From the NCBI RefSeq assembly GCF_005780165.1, contig NZ_VAUV01000013.1:1-64000 (forward strand): a stretch of 64,000 nucleotides of DNA, written 5' to 3'. Positions within the stretch are counted from its first letter, which is position 1, and every line of letters begins with the position of its first letter. The translations under genes were made by a program, and so were the position numbers. The notes under the pieces were generated by a model. The model was given only the letters and a program-made list of their open reading frames with translations. It made no database searches and was not told the origin of the DNA. This DNA comes from Phragmitibacter flavus. GTDB taxonomy: Bacteria > Verrucomicrobiota > Verrucomicrobiia > Verrucomicrobiales > Verrucomicrobiaceae. Of this stretch, positions 1-9,186 are shown piece by piece.

Positions 1-195
1 GTAGGCGCGGCAGCATTTCTTCTCGGACTTTTTGACTCATCGGCATGGGTATGGGTTGCCGGTGTCATCCTTTTTGAGTCAACGACCTTTTTTCCTCCGC
101 CCATCCACCCCGCCCCCGGTGTCAAAACTTTTGAGGCAACAGGCCGCCTGACACCCCCGAAAAAAACCCTTTCCAGCCCCGGCCCGGCCCGCTAA
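1..195 (+). CDS. Possible C-terminal end of a membrane protein (cut by window start)
   Basis: Frame 1 is open from the first base to a TAA at 193-195. The first 30 residues are strongly hydrophobic and could be a membrane segment (AAAFLLGLF, WVWVAGVILF), followed by a Pro- and Lys-rich tail. This would fit the end of a gene starting left of the window, but the stretch is short and the tail has low complexity, so it may also be a chance open frame. No family is recognised. The rest of the stretch up to 269 shows no other gene. Confidence 0.35.
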   Translation, partial: VGAAAFLLGLFDSSAWVWVAGVILFESTTFFPPPIHPAPGVKTFEATGRLTPPKKTLSSPGPAR

Positions 196-269
196 GTTCA
201 GCAGAAAGCCAAGAGGATCAGCGAAACTTCGGACACCCCGAAATCCTCCCCCAGCTCCAGCTTTAGTTC

Positions 270-2480
270 ATGCGCCTGTTCGTTCTCGTTCTCATCGCGA
301 CTGCGACCGCAATCGCCATCAGCCTGCCCCATCCCGGCAAGGCCAGGGAAAACGACCCGCCTTCCAAGCGCACCCTCAGCATCGAGAACATCACCCAGAC
401 CGCCCGCGCGTCCATCGTCACCGTCACCCAGTTCGGACGCGGCGGACAACAGGAAGCTCTCGGCACCGGATTTGTCATCAGCCCCGACGGCCTCATCGCC
501 ACCAACAGCCACGTCATCGGCAACGCCCGCCGCCTACAGGTCCAAACCTCTGACGGCCTCCGCCACGACGTCACCGAAATTCACGCCACCGACGCCAGTC
601 TCGACCTCGCCATCATCAAAATCGCCAAAACCGGCCTGACCCCGCTCCCCCTCGGCGACTCCGACCGCCTCAAGCAAGGCCAACGCATCCTCGCCCTCGG
701 CAATCCCCAAGGCCTCACCTACAGCGTGGTTGAAGGCGTGCTCTCCGCCGTTCGCGAAGTCGAAAGCAGCCCCATGCTCCAGCTCGCCATCCCTATTGAA
801 GAAGGCAACAGCGGCGGCCCTGTCCTCGACCGCCAGGGCAAGGTTCAGGGCATCATCACCCTCAAATCCGCCATCACCGACAACCTCGGTTTCGCCCATC
901 CCGTCAACCAGCTCAAGCTCCTCATCGACCGCCCCAATCCCGTCCCCATGACCCGCTGGCTGACCATCGGCAAACTCAACCCCAGCCTCTGGCAGCCCAC
1001 CCTCGGTGCCTTGTGGACCCAGCACGCCGGCCAAATCCATGTTGAAGGCCCCGGCGACGGCTTCGGTGGTCGCAGCAACCTCCTGCATCAGACCACGCCC
1101 CCCGCCATCCCCTACGAACTTTCCGTCGACGTCAAACTCGACAGCGAATCTGGAGCCGCCGCCCTCATCTTCTGCCCCGAAGGCACCGACCAGCATTCCG
1201 GATTCTCCCCTACCGCCGGCAAACTCCGCCTCACCCGCTTCAACGGACCCGACCTCTTCAGTTGGACCATCCTCGCCGACGAAACCAGCCCCGCCTACAT
1301 CCCCGGCACCTGGAACACCCTGCGCGTTCGCGTCGAAGCCGACAACCTCCTTTGCTACGTCAACGACCAGCTTGTCATCCAATTCACCGACAACCACCTG
1401 CGCGGCGGCAAGGTCGGCCTCTGCAAATTCCGCAACACCAAAGCCGCCTACAAAAACTTCCAGCTCGGAACCACCCTCGCACCCACCAATCCCGTCTCGC
1501 CAGAAATCCTCACCGACCTGCAGAGCGAGATTCAAAAACTCCTTACCCAGAAGGAAATCGACAAAGCCCCTTCCGAAAAACTTCTCACCACTCCCGCTGC
1601 GGCCCGCCGCCTCCTCCAGCAACAAACCAAAACCCTCGAACAACAAGCCGCCGCCCTGCGCGTTCTCGAGAAAAACCTTCACCGACAAGACATCACCCGA
1701 CAGCTCGTCGACCATCTGAAAAAACCCGACGACCAGGTAGAACTCCTTAGCGCCGCCCTCCTCATTGCCTCCCACGACAATCCCGACATCGACATCCGCG
1801 CTCCCCAGCAAACCGTTCAGCAAATGGTCGATGAGCTGCGCAACGACCCCGCCCTCCAGAAAGATCCCCAGACCGCCGCCCGTCGTCTCAGCGACTATCT
1901 TTTCCGCGAAAACGGCTTCCACGGCACCCGTGGCGACGCCATCAACGAACTCTCCAACAGCTATCTCAACGAAGTCATCGACGACCGCGAAGGCATCCCC
2001 CTCACCCTCTCCATCGTCTATCTCGAGCTCGTCCGTCAGCTCAAGCTCCAGGACATTCACGGTGCCAATCTTCCCGGTCGCTTCATGATCTTTTATCAAG
2101 ATGTGGACGGCCCCCAATACGTTGACGTTTTCAACAATGGCACCCATCTCGACCGCGAAGAACTTGAAACCTTCATTCGCTCAAGCACCGGGCAGCAGCC
2201 CACGCCCGAGCACCTCGCCGCCGCCACTCCGCGCGACATGATCCTCCGCCTTCTCTACAACCTCGTCAGCTTCTGCGAAGTTCCCGAACAAAGCATTCCC
2301 TATCTGGACCTCATCCTCGCCATCGACCCCAACTCCACCGCCGAACGTCTCAACCGCGCCCTCCTCCGCTCCCGCATTGGTGACTCCAATGGTGCCCGCG
2401 AGGACCTCGACTTCCTCAAAAAACTCGCCCCCGCCGGCGTCGACCTCCAAAAACTCGACGCCATCTACAACTCCTTTTAA
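270..2480 (+). CDS. Exported trypsin-like serine protease fused to lectin-like and SirB1 transglutaminase-like domains
   Basis: This 736-residue protein begins with a signal-peptide-like stretch (residues 1-26). Residues 35-225 form an HtrA/DegP-type trypsin fold with the triad His81 (TNSHV), Asp112 (SLDLAI) and Ser181 (GNSGGP), but no PDZ domain follows. Residues about 235-400 look like a concanavalin-like DUF1080-type sandwich, as in many planctomycete and verrucomicrobial sugar-binding proteins. A coiled, Gln-rich linker (about 415-480) leads to a SirB1/transglutaminase-like region (about 485-680; NELSNSYLNEVIDDREGIPL, ANLPGRF) and a TPR-like tail. The protein probably acts in the periplasm or at the envelope. 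The three-part order is unusual. Assignment of the protease is firm; the roles of the other parts are inferred. Confidence 0.85.
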   Translation: MRLFVLVLIATATAIAISLPHPGKARENDPPSKRTLSIENITQTARASIVTVTQFGRGGQQEALGTGFVISPDGLIATNSHVIGNARRLQVQTSDGLRHDVTEIHATDASLDLAIIKIAKTGLTPLPLGDSDRLKQGQRILALGNPQGLTYSVVEGVLSAVREVESSPMLQLAIPIEEGNSGGPVLDRQGKVQGIITLKSAITDNLGFAHPVNQLKLLIDRPNPVPMTRWLTIGKLNPSLWQPTLGALWTQHAGQIHVEGPGDGFGGRSNLLHQTTPPAIPYELSVDVKLDSESGAAALIFCPEGTDQHSGFSPTAGKLRLTRFNGPDLFSWTILADETSPAYIPGTWNTLRVRVEADNLLCYVNDQLVIQFTDNHLRGGKVGLCKFRNTKAAYKNFQLGTTLAPTNPVSPEILTDLQSEIQKLLTQKEIDKAPSEKLLTTPAAARRLLQQQTKTLEQQAAALRVLEKNLHRQDITRQLVDHLKKPDDQVELLSAALLIASHDNPDIDIRAPQQTVQQMVDELRNDPALQKDPQTAARRLSDYLFRENGFHGTRGDAINELSNSYLNEVIDDREGIPLTLSIVYLELVRQLKLQDIHGANLPGRFMIFYQDVDGPQYVDVFNNGTHLDREELETFIRSSTGQQPTPEHLAAATPRDMILRLLYNLVSFCEVPEQSIPYLDLILAIDPNSTAERLNRALLRSRIGDSNGAREDLDFLKKLAPAGVDLQKLDAIYNSF

Positions 2481-2502
2481 ACAAAGGAATCTAAGGAAGG
2501 CC

Positions 2503-2617
2503 GCGAAGTTTCACTTCGCATGACGCGCATGAAGCGTTCCGACAGAACGCGATCCCACTCCTCCCCACCTACCCGGCACCGTGTGCCGGGCTGTTATGAT
2601 GCGTCCCAACAGGACGC
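2503..2617. repeat. Cluster of four short palindromes between convergent genes
   Basis: Four hairpin-forming palindromes lie between the stop codons of two convergent genes. They are GCGAAGT-TTC-ACTTCGC (2503-2519), GCGTTC-CGACA-GAACGC (2534-2550), CCCGGCAC-CGT-GTGCCGGG (2572-2590) and GCGTCC-CAACA-GGACGC (2601-2617). Stems differ but are perfectly paired and loops are only 3-5 bases. The first is nearly repeated at 27644. They may be REP-like elements or bidirectional transcript ends; there are no T-runs typical of intrinsic terminators. Confidence 0.7.
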
Positions 2618-2625
2618 CCCAGTTA

Positions 2626-2654
2626 CCCTTCATCCTTCATCCTTTATCCTTTCG
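2626..2654. repeat. TTCATCC/GGATGAA tract at the gene end
   Basis: A pyrimidine-rich tract of imperfect TTCATCC units, read as GGATGAAGG on the minus strand. It overlaps the last codons and the stop of the minus-strand gene that ends at 2637. Similar tracts occur at 23205, 27679 and 29737, each at the end of a minus-strand gene and each next to palindromes. Confidence 0.6.
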
Positions 2655-5600
2655 AAGATACTCCACGATGTCCGCTACGCTCTGCGCGTCCAATCCCAGC
2701 ATCCCCGGCTCATACATCAACGAGCGCTCCATCTTCTTCACCGACTCCACCTTCGACCGCGGCACCGTCTGGATCAATCCTCCCATGCATTTAATGATCA
2801 ACGGATCGCCATCCGACAACATCATCCCCGTGATCACCAACCCGTCCTTCGTCCGCACCTCGCTCCCTTCAAATCCATGCGAAATGTCCGCCGACGGGTG
2901 CGCGATTCCCGTCGCAATCACTTCCGCCGGTTGCTGCTTACCATAACTCGTCAAATCCGGCCCGAACTCCACGCCCGCCGCGCCGATCTTATGGCACGTG
3001 TAACACACCGCCACCTTCGCCTGCCCCCGCGCCGCGTCGCCCTTCAACTTCGCGATCTCCGCACCCGCCGGTAACTTTACTGCGCCAGGCACCTCTGCCG
3101 GCATCTCCACCGCCACCAGCTTGACCTTGTCCGGATCATACAAGCCCAGCGCCTTCATCCCCTCATCCACCCCAAACGCCTTCCAGTCGTTTGACTTGCG
3201 GTTCATCAACCACCACTTCGCCAGATCCTTCATCACAAAATCCTTCTCATGCGCCAGTTGCATCATCGCACTCGCCGCCTCCCGACTCTTCACAAACGCC
3301 AGCGCCGTCACCATCAACTTGCGCTGATCCTCACTCAACTTCGCCGACAAAGCCCGCGTCTTAAAATCACTCACCGCCGTCGCCAACGCCGGATGCAACC
3401 GCCACGCGATCCACGCAAACGCCTCGCTCCACTCTTCCGCTGGACCGCCCATCACTTTCGCGACCGCCTCATAAACCTCGACCTCAATCCCGGTGCTCCC
3501 CAATCCCAATGCCTCCAGATAAGCTCGGTCCTTGCCATCAAAACCTTTCGCCACCTCCACCAACAACGGCACGCATACCTCCGCCTTCACCCCACGCAAA
3601 CTCAACGCCACCTCACGCCGCACTGCCGCCGAACCATCCCCCACCATCTTCCTGGCCATTTCCAAAACATCCACATCCGCCGTCCGCAACGCCCGAAACG
3701 CCACCAGCCTCACCGCTTCATCCTTCGACTCCAACAACCCTTTCACTTTCGCCACCCCGTCCGAACCCATCTGCGCCAGCAACCAAATCGCCCGCGCCGC
3801 CACATACTTGTCCTCATCCTCAAGCAACGCCGATACCGCAGGCACCGCCTTCGCCCCCTGCTCTCTCAACCGCCGAAGTCCCCCGTCCCGCACATTCACC
3901 GCCGGACTGCGCAACGCCAGCAACTGACCCTCCGTCGTTGCCAAATCCAACTTCGGCACCACCGACTTGAACCCTTTCGGCGCAATCCGGTAGATCGCCC
4001 CCGTGTGACCCTCATCCAGCGTCCCGTGCCCTCCCACCCGCGCATCAAACCAGTCCGCCACATAGATCGCCCCGTCGGGACCCACACACACATCGCTCGG
4101 CCGAAACCTCGTTTTCAACTCCTTGTTCGGCTTCCCTCCTTGAAAATCCGATCCCGCAAATTCCTTCTCCGCATTCGACGTCATAAAATCAAACCGCTCC
4201 AGCTTGAACCCGGCTCCATCAGGCTTCGGAAAATACCCAAACACCACATTCTTGCCGGCCTCGCACGCCAACAATAAACCCTTCCAGTTGTCCCCCAAAG
4301 CTCCATTCTCATAATACGCCACCCCCGTCGGCGATCCGCCCCCATAAATGTCCCCCGCCGGCATCGTCCCCGGATCTTCCTGACGCCACTCCGCCGTCGG
4401 CGTGTCCTGTCCCGGCCGCTTGTCCGCCCCCCAACTGCGCAATCCGTCCGCCGAAGCAAACCCCGCGTTGCCCCCCTCCATCACCACCGACACCCGGCAC
4501 GCCGGCGGATCATCATTGTCACTTTGAAACACGTCACCAAACGACGTCACCGTCTGCTCATAACTGTTCCGAAAATTGTGCCCGATGATCTTCACGTTCG
4601 ACCCGTCAGGCCGCATCTTCGCCATAAATCCGCCGATCCAAACATTGCCATCATCACTCTTCTGACCCGCCAGTTCCTGCAACATATACGGACTCCCCAT
4701 GCGAAACGTCTTGCCCGACTTGTCGGTAAACTTCGCCCCCATGTTGCCCTGATTCCAATACCACAACCCATCCGGACCCGCCGTCACACTATGCAAACTG
4801 TGATCATGCTGACGCCCATTGAACCCCGTCAACAATACCTCCCTCTCTCCGCCATTGGCATCGAACTTCCCGTCCCCGTTCACATCCGTATAAACCAAAA
4901 GATCCGGTGGCTGCGACACCACCAACTTGTTCTCAAAAACCGCCACGCCCAACGGGGCCGCCAACCCCGGCTCCTGCATCAGCACCGTGCTTTTGTCTGC
5001 CGACCCCGAACCATCCGTGTCCTCAAGCATCACCACCCGGTCCCCCTCCTTCTGCCTTCCTCCCTTGCCCCGATAGTTCACCCCCTCCGTCACCACCAAC
5101 CGACCGAGCGCATCAAAATCCATGTTGGTCGGATTGTTCAACAACGGCGAAGCCGCCCACAACGTCACCTCCAGCCCCTCCGGCACCTTAAACATATCCA
5201 CCGGCACCAGCACCGCCTCAGGCAACGGCTTCTGAGTATAAATCGCAAACTTCACCTCCGCATTGCTCGGCTTCCCATCCCTCACCATGGCCCCGTCATC
5301 CAACGCAATCTTCGCCCGAAACTTCACCACCCCCTCCGGCAAGGCATACACAATCCGCGAAGCCGCATGCGTCCCAATCCCCTTCTCAAACTTCTTCCCC
5401 TCCACCAACAACGGCGATCCCCCCGTCGCCAGATTCTTGCGTGCCTCGCCATAGGTCGACTCCGAGGATACCCACTCGCTCTCCATCAAATCCTTCACCG
5501 ATCCATCTGCCATCACCAGCTGCGGCTCAAGCCAGTTGGCCCAGTCACAACTAATCCCCCCTTCGTCCGACACCATCAGATAAAGCTCCCTCGCCCCCTT

Positions 5601-5762
5601 CAACTCCACCTCAATCTCCGACATCCTCGGCTTCGAAAGACTCGTCATCGCCGCACTCTCAAACACCGGCTTGACATCACCAGCCAGCCCCCTGCCAACA
5701 CCCATCGTCACCACCACCAAACCCAGCATGCAAAAAGAAGAAACACGAAACATCGTCCCCAT
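2637..5762 (-). CDS. PVC-type membrane-bound dehydrogenase with NPCBM, HEAT repeats and C-terminal cytochrome c
   Basis: This is a large secreted protein of about 1041 residues. The longest ORF starts at 5843, but the signal peptide (MFRVSSFCMLGLVVVTMG) begins at an ATG at 5753, and the ATG at 5762 has a GGAG seven bases upstream, so 5762 is preferred. Domains in order are the signal peptide, an NPCBM-like galactose-binding region (GIGTHAASRIVYALP), a PVC-type beta-propeller dehydrogenase (VPEGLEVTLWAASPLLNNPTN), HEAT-like repeats, and a cytochrome c module with one CYTCH haem motif near the C-terminus. The family is expanded in Planctomycetes and Verrucomicrobia and is presumed to oxidise sugars in the periplasm; the substrate is unknown. 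The stop codon lies inside a GGATGAAGG repeat tract. Confidence 0.9.
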   Translation of the reverse strand: MGTMFRVSSFCMLGLVVVTMGVGRGLAGDVKPVFESAAMTSLSKPRMSEIEVELKGARELYLMVSDEGGISCDWANWLEPQLVMADGSVKDLMESEWVSSESTYGEARKNLATGGSPLLVEGKKFEKGIGTHAASRIVYALPEGVVKFRAKIALDDGAMVRDGKPSNAEVKFAIYTQKPLPEAVLVPVDMFKVPEGLEVTLWAASPLLNNPTNMDFDALGRLVVTEGVNYRGKGGRQKEGDRVVMLEDTDGSGSADKSTVLMQEPGLAAPLGVAVFENKLVVSQPPDLLVYTDVNGDGKFDANGGEREVLLTGFNGRQHDHSLHSVTAGPDGLWYWNQGNMGAKFTDKSGKTFRMGSPYMLQELAGQKSDDGNVWIGGFMAKMRPDGSNVKIIGHNFRNSYEQTVTSFGDVFQSDNDDPPACRVSVVMEGGNAGFASADGLRSWGADKRPGQDTPTAEWRQEDPGTMPAGDIYGGGSPTGVAYYENGALGDNWKGLLLACEAGKNVVFGYFPKPDGAGFKLERFDFMTSNAEKEFAGSDFQGGKPNKELKTRFRPSDVCVGPDGAIYVADWFDARVGGHGTLDEGHTGAIYRIAPKGFKSVVPKLDLATTEGQLLALRSPAVNVRDGGLRRLREQGAKAVPAVSALLEDEDKYVAARAIWLLAQMGSDGVAKVKGLLESKDEAVRLVAFRALRTADVDVLEMARKMVGDGSAAVRREVALSLRGVKAEVCVPLLVEVAKGFDGKDRAYLEALGLGSTGIEVEVYEAVAKVMGGPAEEWSEAFAWIAWRLHPALATAVSDFKTRALSAKLSEDQRKLMVTALAFVKSREAASAMMQLAHEKDFVMKDLAKWWLMNRKSNDWKAFGVDEGMKALGLYDPDKVKLVAVEMPAEVPGAVKLPAGAEIAKLKGDAARGQAKVAVCYTCHKIGAAGVEFGPDLTSYGKQQPAEVIATGIAHPSADISHGFEGSEVRTKDGLVITGMMLSDGDPLIIKCMGGLIQTVPRSKVESVKKMERSLMYEPGMLGLDAQSVADIVEYLRKDKG

Positions 5763-5908
5763 TCTACATCTCCAAACCCCAAAACCTTTCACCGCTCTCC
5801 AAATCGTCCCCTCGAAATCCACGCGAACAAATCCGCTGGCCAAACTCCCCTCAAGATCCTAATATAACCCCCTCTCCAGACTCCCAAGTTCTTCGTCCCG
5901 ACCGCCTC

Positions 5909-6664
5909 ATGACCGCCATCACACCAGCTCCTCAAAAATGGGTCATCAACTCTCTCCTGGCCGTCTCGTTCCTCATCCTCACCACGTCTCTCAGCCAAGC
6001 CGTCACCATCTTCGTCAGACCCACCGCCGTCACCGCCGCCGTCGTCACCGGATACTCCGTCGATTCCACCTTTGACCGCGCCATCGACGGCTCCGGACTT
6101 TCCAACGCCGCCCTGGTTGCCACCGGTCAGCTCGTCCCCGCCCTCGTCACCAGCGGCCCCACCCACACCGAAACCTTCGGAACCAACACCGCCCGTTTTT
6201 TCAACAACGCCAATCTCGAGAACCAAAACGGCCAGGGCACCTCATTCACTCCCGCCGGCGTCAGTCTCACCTTCAACCTGGGTGACACCTACGACATCGG
6301 CGGCCTCTGGCTGTGGAACTACCGCGAAGGAACCGGCAACCGGCTGAATCGTGGCATCGACTCCGTCTTCGTCGAATTTTCCACCAATGGCACCGACTGG
6401 ACCAATGGCCAGACCATCAACCCAGCCCTCATCAACAGCAGCGGCCAGGCCCAGTCACTGACCTTTACCGGCACCAACACCGGAATTCAATTCATCCGCT
6501 TCAGCAGCTTCTCCAACTTCGGCCCCGCCGAAAACAGCAACTTCATCGGCTTCAGCGAGATTCGTTTTACCGCCGAAGCCATCCCCGAGCCGGGCATTTC
6601 CCTCCTCGGCACCATGGGCCTCATGGCGCTGACTCTCCGTCGTCGCCGAAGCCGCCAAGCATAA
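5909..6664 (+). CDS. PEP-CTERM protein with discoidin-like domain
   Basis: A 251-residue exported protein. It has an N-terminal signal peptide (residues about 10-32), a beta-rich body resembling an F5/8 type C (discoidin) domain (DIGGLWLWNYREGTGNRLNRG, then IQFIRFSSFSNFG), and a classical C-terminal sorting signal: IPEPG, a hydrophobic stretch (LLGTMGLMALTL) and RRRRSR. PEP-CTERM proteins are processed by exosortase and end up at the cell surface or in the matrix. No exosortase gene lies in this window. The carbohydrate-binding role is inferred from the fold only. Confidence 0.85.
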   Translation: MTAITPAPQKWVINSLLAVSFLILTTSLSQAVTIFVRPTAVTAAVVTGYSVDSTFDRAIDGSGLSNAALVATGQLVPALVTSGPTHTETFGTNTARFFNNANLENQNGQGTSFTPAGVSLTFNLGDTYDIGGLWLWNYREGTGNRLNRGIDSVFVEFSTNGTDWTNGQTINPALINSSGQAQSLTFTGTNTGIQFIRFSSFSNFGPAENSNFIGFSEIRFTAEAIPEPGISLLGTMGLMALTLRRRRSRQA

Positions 6665-6733
6665 GTTTTTCTCATCTTAGGGCGGATTGCGCTTGCGGTG
6701 AAACCACTCACTGCCACGATGCGCTAGCAATTC

Positions 6734-7552
6734 ATGTCCCCAACCATCGCAACGCGGAACCACGTGAACGTTTCCGGTCACGGTCCCGAAACGATCCTGT
6801 TCGCCCACGGATTTGGCTGCGATCAAAACATGTGGCGCTTCGTCGCCCCCGCTTTTGAAAATGAATACCGCACCGTCCTCTTCGACTACGTCGGCTCAGG
6901 AAAATCCGACACCTCCGCCTACAACGACCAGCGTTACCGCCGACTCGAAGGTTACGCCCAGGACCTCATCGACATCTGCCAGGAACTGCAGCTCCAGGAC
7001 CTCATCTTCGTCGGTCATTCCGTCAGCTGCATCATCGGCATGCTCGCGGCCAAACAACATCCCCATCTTTTCAAGACCCTCATCCTCATCGGACCCTCCC
7101 CCTGCTACATCAACCACCCGCCGCATTATCACGGCGGATTCAACCGCGAAGACCTGCAAGGCCTTCTGCACATGATGGACAAAAACCGCATGGGCTGGGC
7201 CAGCTTCCTCGCCCCCGTGGTCATGAAAAATCCTGACCAGCCCGAGCTCACCCAGGAGCTGGAACAAAGCTTCTGCGCCATCCATCCGAAAATCGCCCGA
7301 CAGTTCGCCGAGACCACCTTCTTCTCCGACAACCGCGCCGACCTCGCCCATGTCGCGCTCAACCTTCCCATCCTCATCCTGCAATGCAGCGACGACAGCA
7401 TCGCCCCGCTTGAAGTCGGCCAATACCTGCATCGCGAGCTGCCGGGAAGCACCCTGAAAATTCTCCAGGCCACCGGACATTGCCCCCATCTAAGTCATCC
7501 TCAGGAAACGATTCAACACATTGAAGACTACTTGAATACCACCTCTCGTTGA
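6734..7552 (+). CDS. rsbQ: RsbQ-like alpha/beta hydrolase
   Basis: This 272-residue protein follows Bacillus RsbQ almost motif by motif: FAHGFGCDQNMW, FDYVGSGKSD, the nucleophile elbow GHSVS (Ser96), IGPSPCYIN, YHGGF and GHCPHLSHP. The triad is Ser96, Asp220 (QCSDDSIAP) and His249. In Bacillus, RsbQ supplies a small hydrophobic ligand to the PAS domain of the phosphatase RsbP in the energy-stress branch of sigma-B control. Here the next gene, 40 bases downstream, is a PAS-containing histidine kinase, so the hydrolase probably feeds a kinase rather than a PP2C phosphatase. No sigma-B, RsbV or RsbW homologue is in the window. Confidence 0.9.
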   Translation: MSPTIATRNHVNVSGHGPETILFAHGFGCDQNMWRFVAPAFENEYRTVLFDYVGSGKSDTSAYNDQRYRRLEGYAQDLIDICQELQLQDLIFVGHSVSCIIGMLAAKQHPHLFKTLILIGPSPCYINHPPHYHGGFNREDLQGLLHMMDKNRMGWASFLAPVVMKNPDQPELTQELEQSFCAIHPKIARQFAETTFFSDNRADLAHVALNLPILILQCSDDSIAPLEVGQYLHRELPGSTLKILQATGHCPHLSHPQETIQHIEDYLNTTSR

Positions 7553-7592
7553 AACCAGCCCACCCCCCTTTGCTGCTGCCCCACCACCGCAA

Positions 7593-9089
7593 ATGGATCC
7601 TTTCTATCACACCCTTCCCTGCGGATTTCTTAGAATCCAGGAAGACGGCAAAATTTCCTTCATCAATCATACCCTGCTGCAAACGCTCGGTTATGACACG
7701 GACCATTCCTCCCTCTCAGAACTCAGGGACCTCCTCGCTCCCGCCTCGCAAATCTTCTACCAGACCCACATCTTCCCCACCCTCAAACTACGTGGCCGAC
7801 TCGACGAACTCTACCTCTCCCTGAGAAACAGCATCGGCAGAGACGTCCCCTTCCTCGCCAACGTCACCCTCCAAAATTCCGGCGACACCACCTTTCACGA
7901 AGCCGTCTTCATCCGCATCCTCGAACGCGATCGTTTCGAAGAAGAGCTGCTCGAAGCCAAGAAGGAAGCCGAACGGGCCAACCGCGCCAAAGACCAGTTC
8001 ATCGCCGCCCTGAGCCACGAGTTGCGCACCCCGCTCACCCCCATCCTGCTGATGTCGACCGCGCTGGAATCCGACCCCGGCCTGTCCGAATCCACGCGGG
8101 CGCAGATGAGCATCATGCGCCGCAATGCCGAACTCGAAGCGCGCATGATCGACGACCTTCTCGACGTCACCCGCATCGCCAATGGCAAACTCCGACTCCT
8201 GCTCTCCGACATCAATCTGCACGAACTGCTAGGATACACCGTCGAACTCGTCAGCGAAGACGCCCAGGCAAAACACATTGAACTCACCCTGTCCCTGCAA
8301 GCCGCACAACCTTACGTCCACGGCGACCCGGCCCGGCTGCAGCAAGTGTTCTGGAACCTCTTCAAGAACGCCGTCAAATTCACGCCTGAGGGCGGACAGG
8401 TGACCGTCTCGACCACCAACACCAACTCCGCCAATTCAAAAAAGATCGTCATCCGCGTGGCCGACAACGGCATCGGCATCCCCGCCAACGAGATCACCCG
8501 CATCTTCGACGCCTTCGAACAAGGCAATCGCGAAGAACCCCACCGCTTTGGCGGCCTTGGGCTCGGCCTCGCCGTCTCCGCAGGCATCACCCTCATGCAT
8601 GAAGGCACCCTCCGCGCCGAAAGCGAAGGTCCCATGACCGGATCCACCTTCATCCTTGAACTCCCGTCCATTCCAAGTCCTGCAACCCCCGCATCCCCGC
8701 CCACCGTCAACAGTGGCAGCAGCCCCTCCTCCAATCTCCGCATCCTGCTCGTCGAAGACCACGACTCCACCCGCGATGTCTTGAGCCGCCTCCTCACCCG
8801 ATCCGGCCATCAGGTCAGCGTTGCCGCCACCGCCAAAGAAGCCGTTCAGCTCGCCCGCAATCAATCGTTCGACCTCGTCATCAGCGACCTCGGCCTGCCT
8901 GACCGCAGTGGACTGGAACTCATGCGCGAACTCAAAGCCTGCTACGGCCTCGGCGGCATCGCATTGAGCGGTTACGGCATGGAGGAAGACCTCGCCAACA
9001 GCCTTGATGCCGGCTTCCACACCCACCTCGTCAAACCCGTCCGCTTCGACCAACTAAAAACCACCCTCGAGAGATACAAGGCAATCTAA
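7593..9089 (+). CDS. Hybrid histidine kinase: PAS, HisKA, HATPase, receiver
   Basis: A 498-residue soluble hybrid kinase without membrane segments. An N-terminal PAS (residues 1-110; GFLRIQEDGKISFINHTLL, then IFYQTHIFP) resembles PAS domains paired with RsbQ-type hydrolases. The HisKA box SHELRTPLTP carries His142. The ATPase shows the N box (NLFKNAVKF), G1 (DNGIGIP) and G2 (GGLGLGLA). The receiver at 382-498 has Asp432 (VISDLGLP). It follows the RsbQ-like gene and precedes a second hybrid kinase by about 100 bases. No output domain is attached, so phosphate must pass to another protein. Confidence 0.9.
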   Translation: MDPFYHTLPCGFLRIQEDGKISFINHTLLQTLGYDTDHSSLSELRDLLAPASQIFYQTHIFPTLKLRGRLDELYLSLRNSIGRDVPFLANVTLQNSGDTTFHEAVFIRILERDRFEEELLEAKKEAERANRAKDQFIAALSHELRTPLTPILLMSTALESDPGLSESTRAQMSIMRRNAELEARMIDDLLDVTRIANGKLRLLLSDINLHELLGYTVELVSEDAQAKHIELTLSLQAAQPYVHGDPARLQQVFWNLFKNAVKFTPEGGQVTVSTTNTNSANSKKIVIRVADNGIGIPANEITRIFDAFEQGNREEPHRFGGLGLGLAVSAGITLMHEGTLRAESEGPMTGSTFILELPSIPSPATPASPPTVNSGSSPSSNLRILLVEDHDSTRDVLSRLLTRSGHQVSVAATAKEAVQLARNQSFDLVISDLGLPDRSGLELMRELKACYGLGGIALSGYGMEEDLANSLDAGFHTHLVKPVRFDQLKTTLERYKAI

Positions 9090-9186
9090 AACTCCCCACC
9101 TTCCAAGTGGCACGCCGACACCAGTCTCGATTTGCATCGACCCAACCCCTCCGTAACGTCCTGGGCACCGCACCGCTTCTATTCCC

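Noticed and set aside
534-2147. Long open frame on the minus strand (537 codons)
   Set aside because: It is antisense to the protease fusion, rich in Gly, Glu, Val and Ala runs, and without any motif. This is the usual shadow of a GC-rich gene with C-ending codons.
2581-3074. Small plus-strand open frames containing HPSSF-like residues
   Set aside because: They arise from the TTCATCC tract and run antisense into the PVC cytochrome gene.
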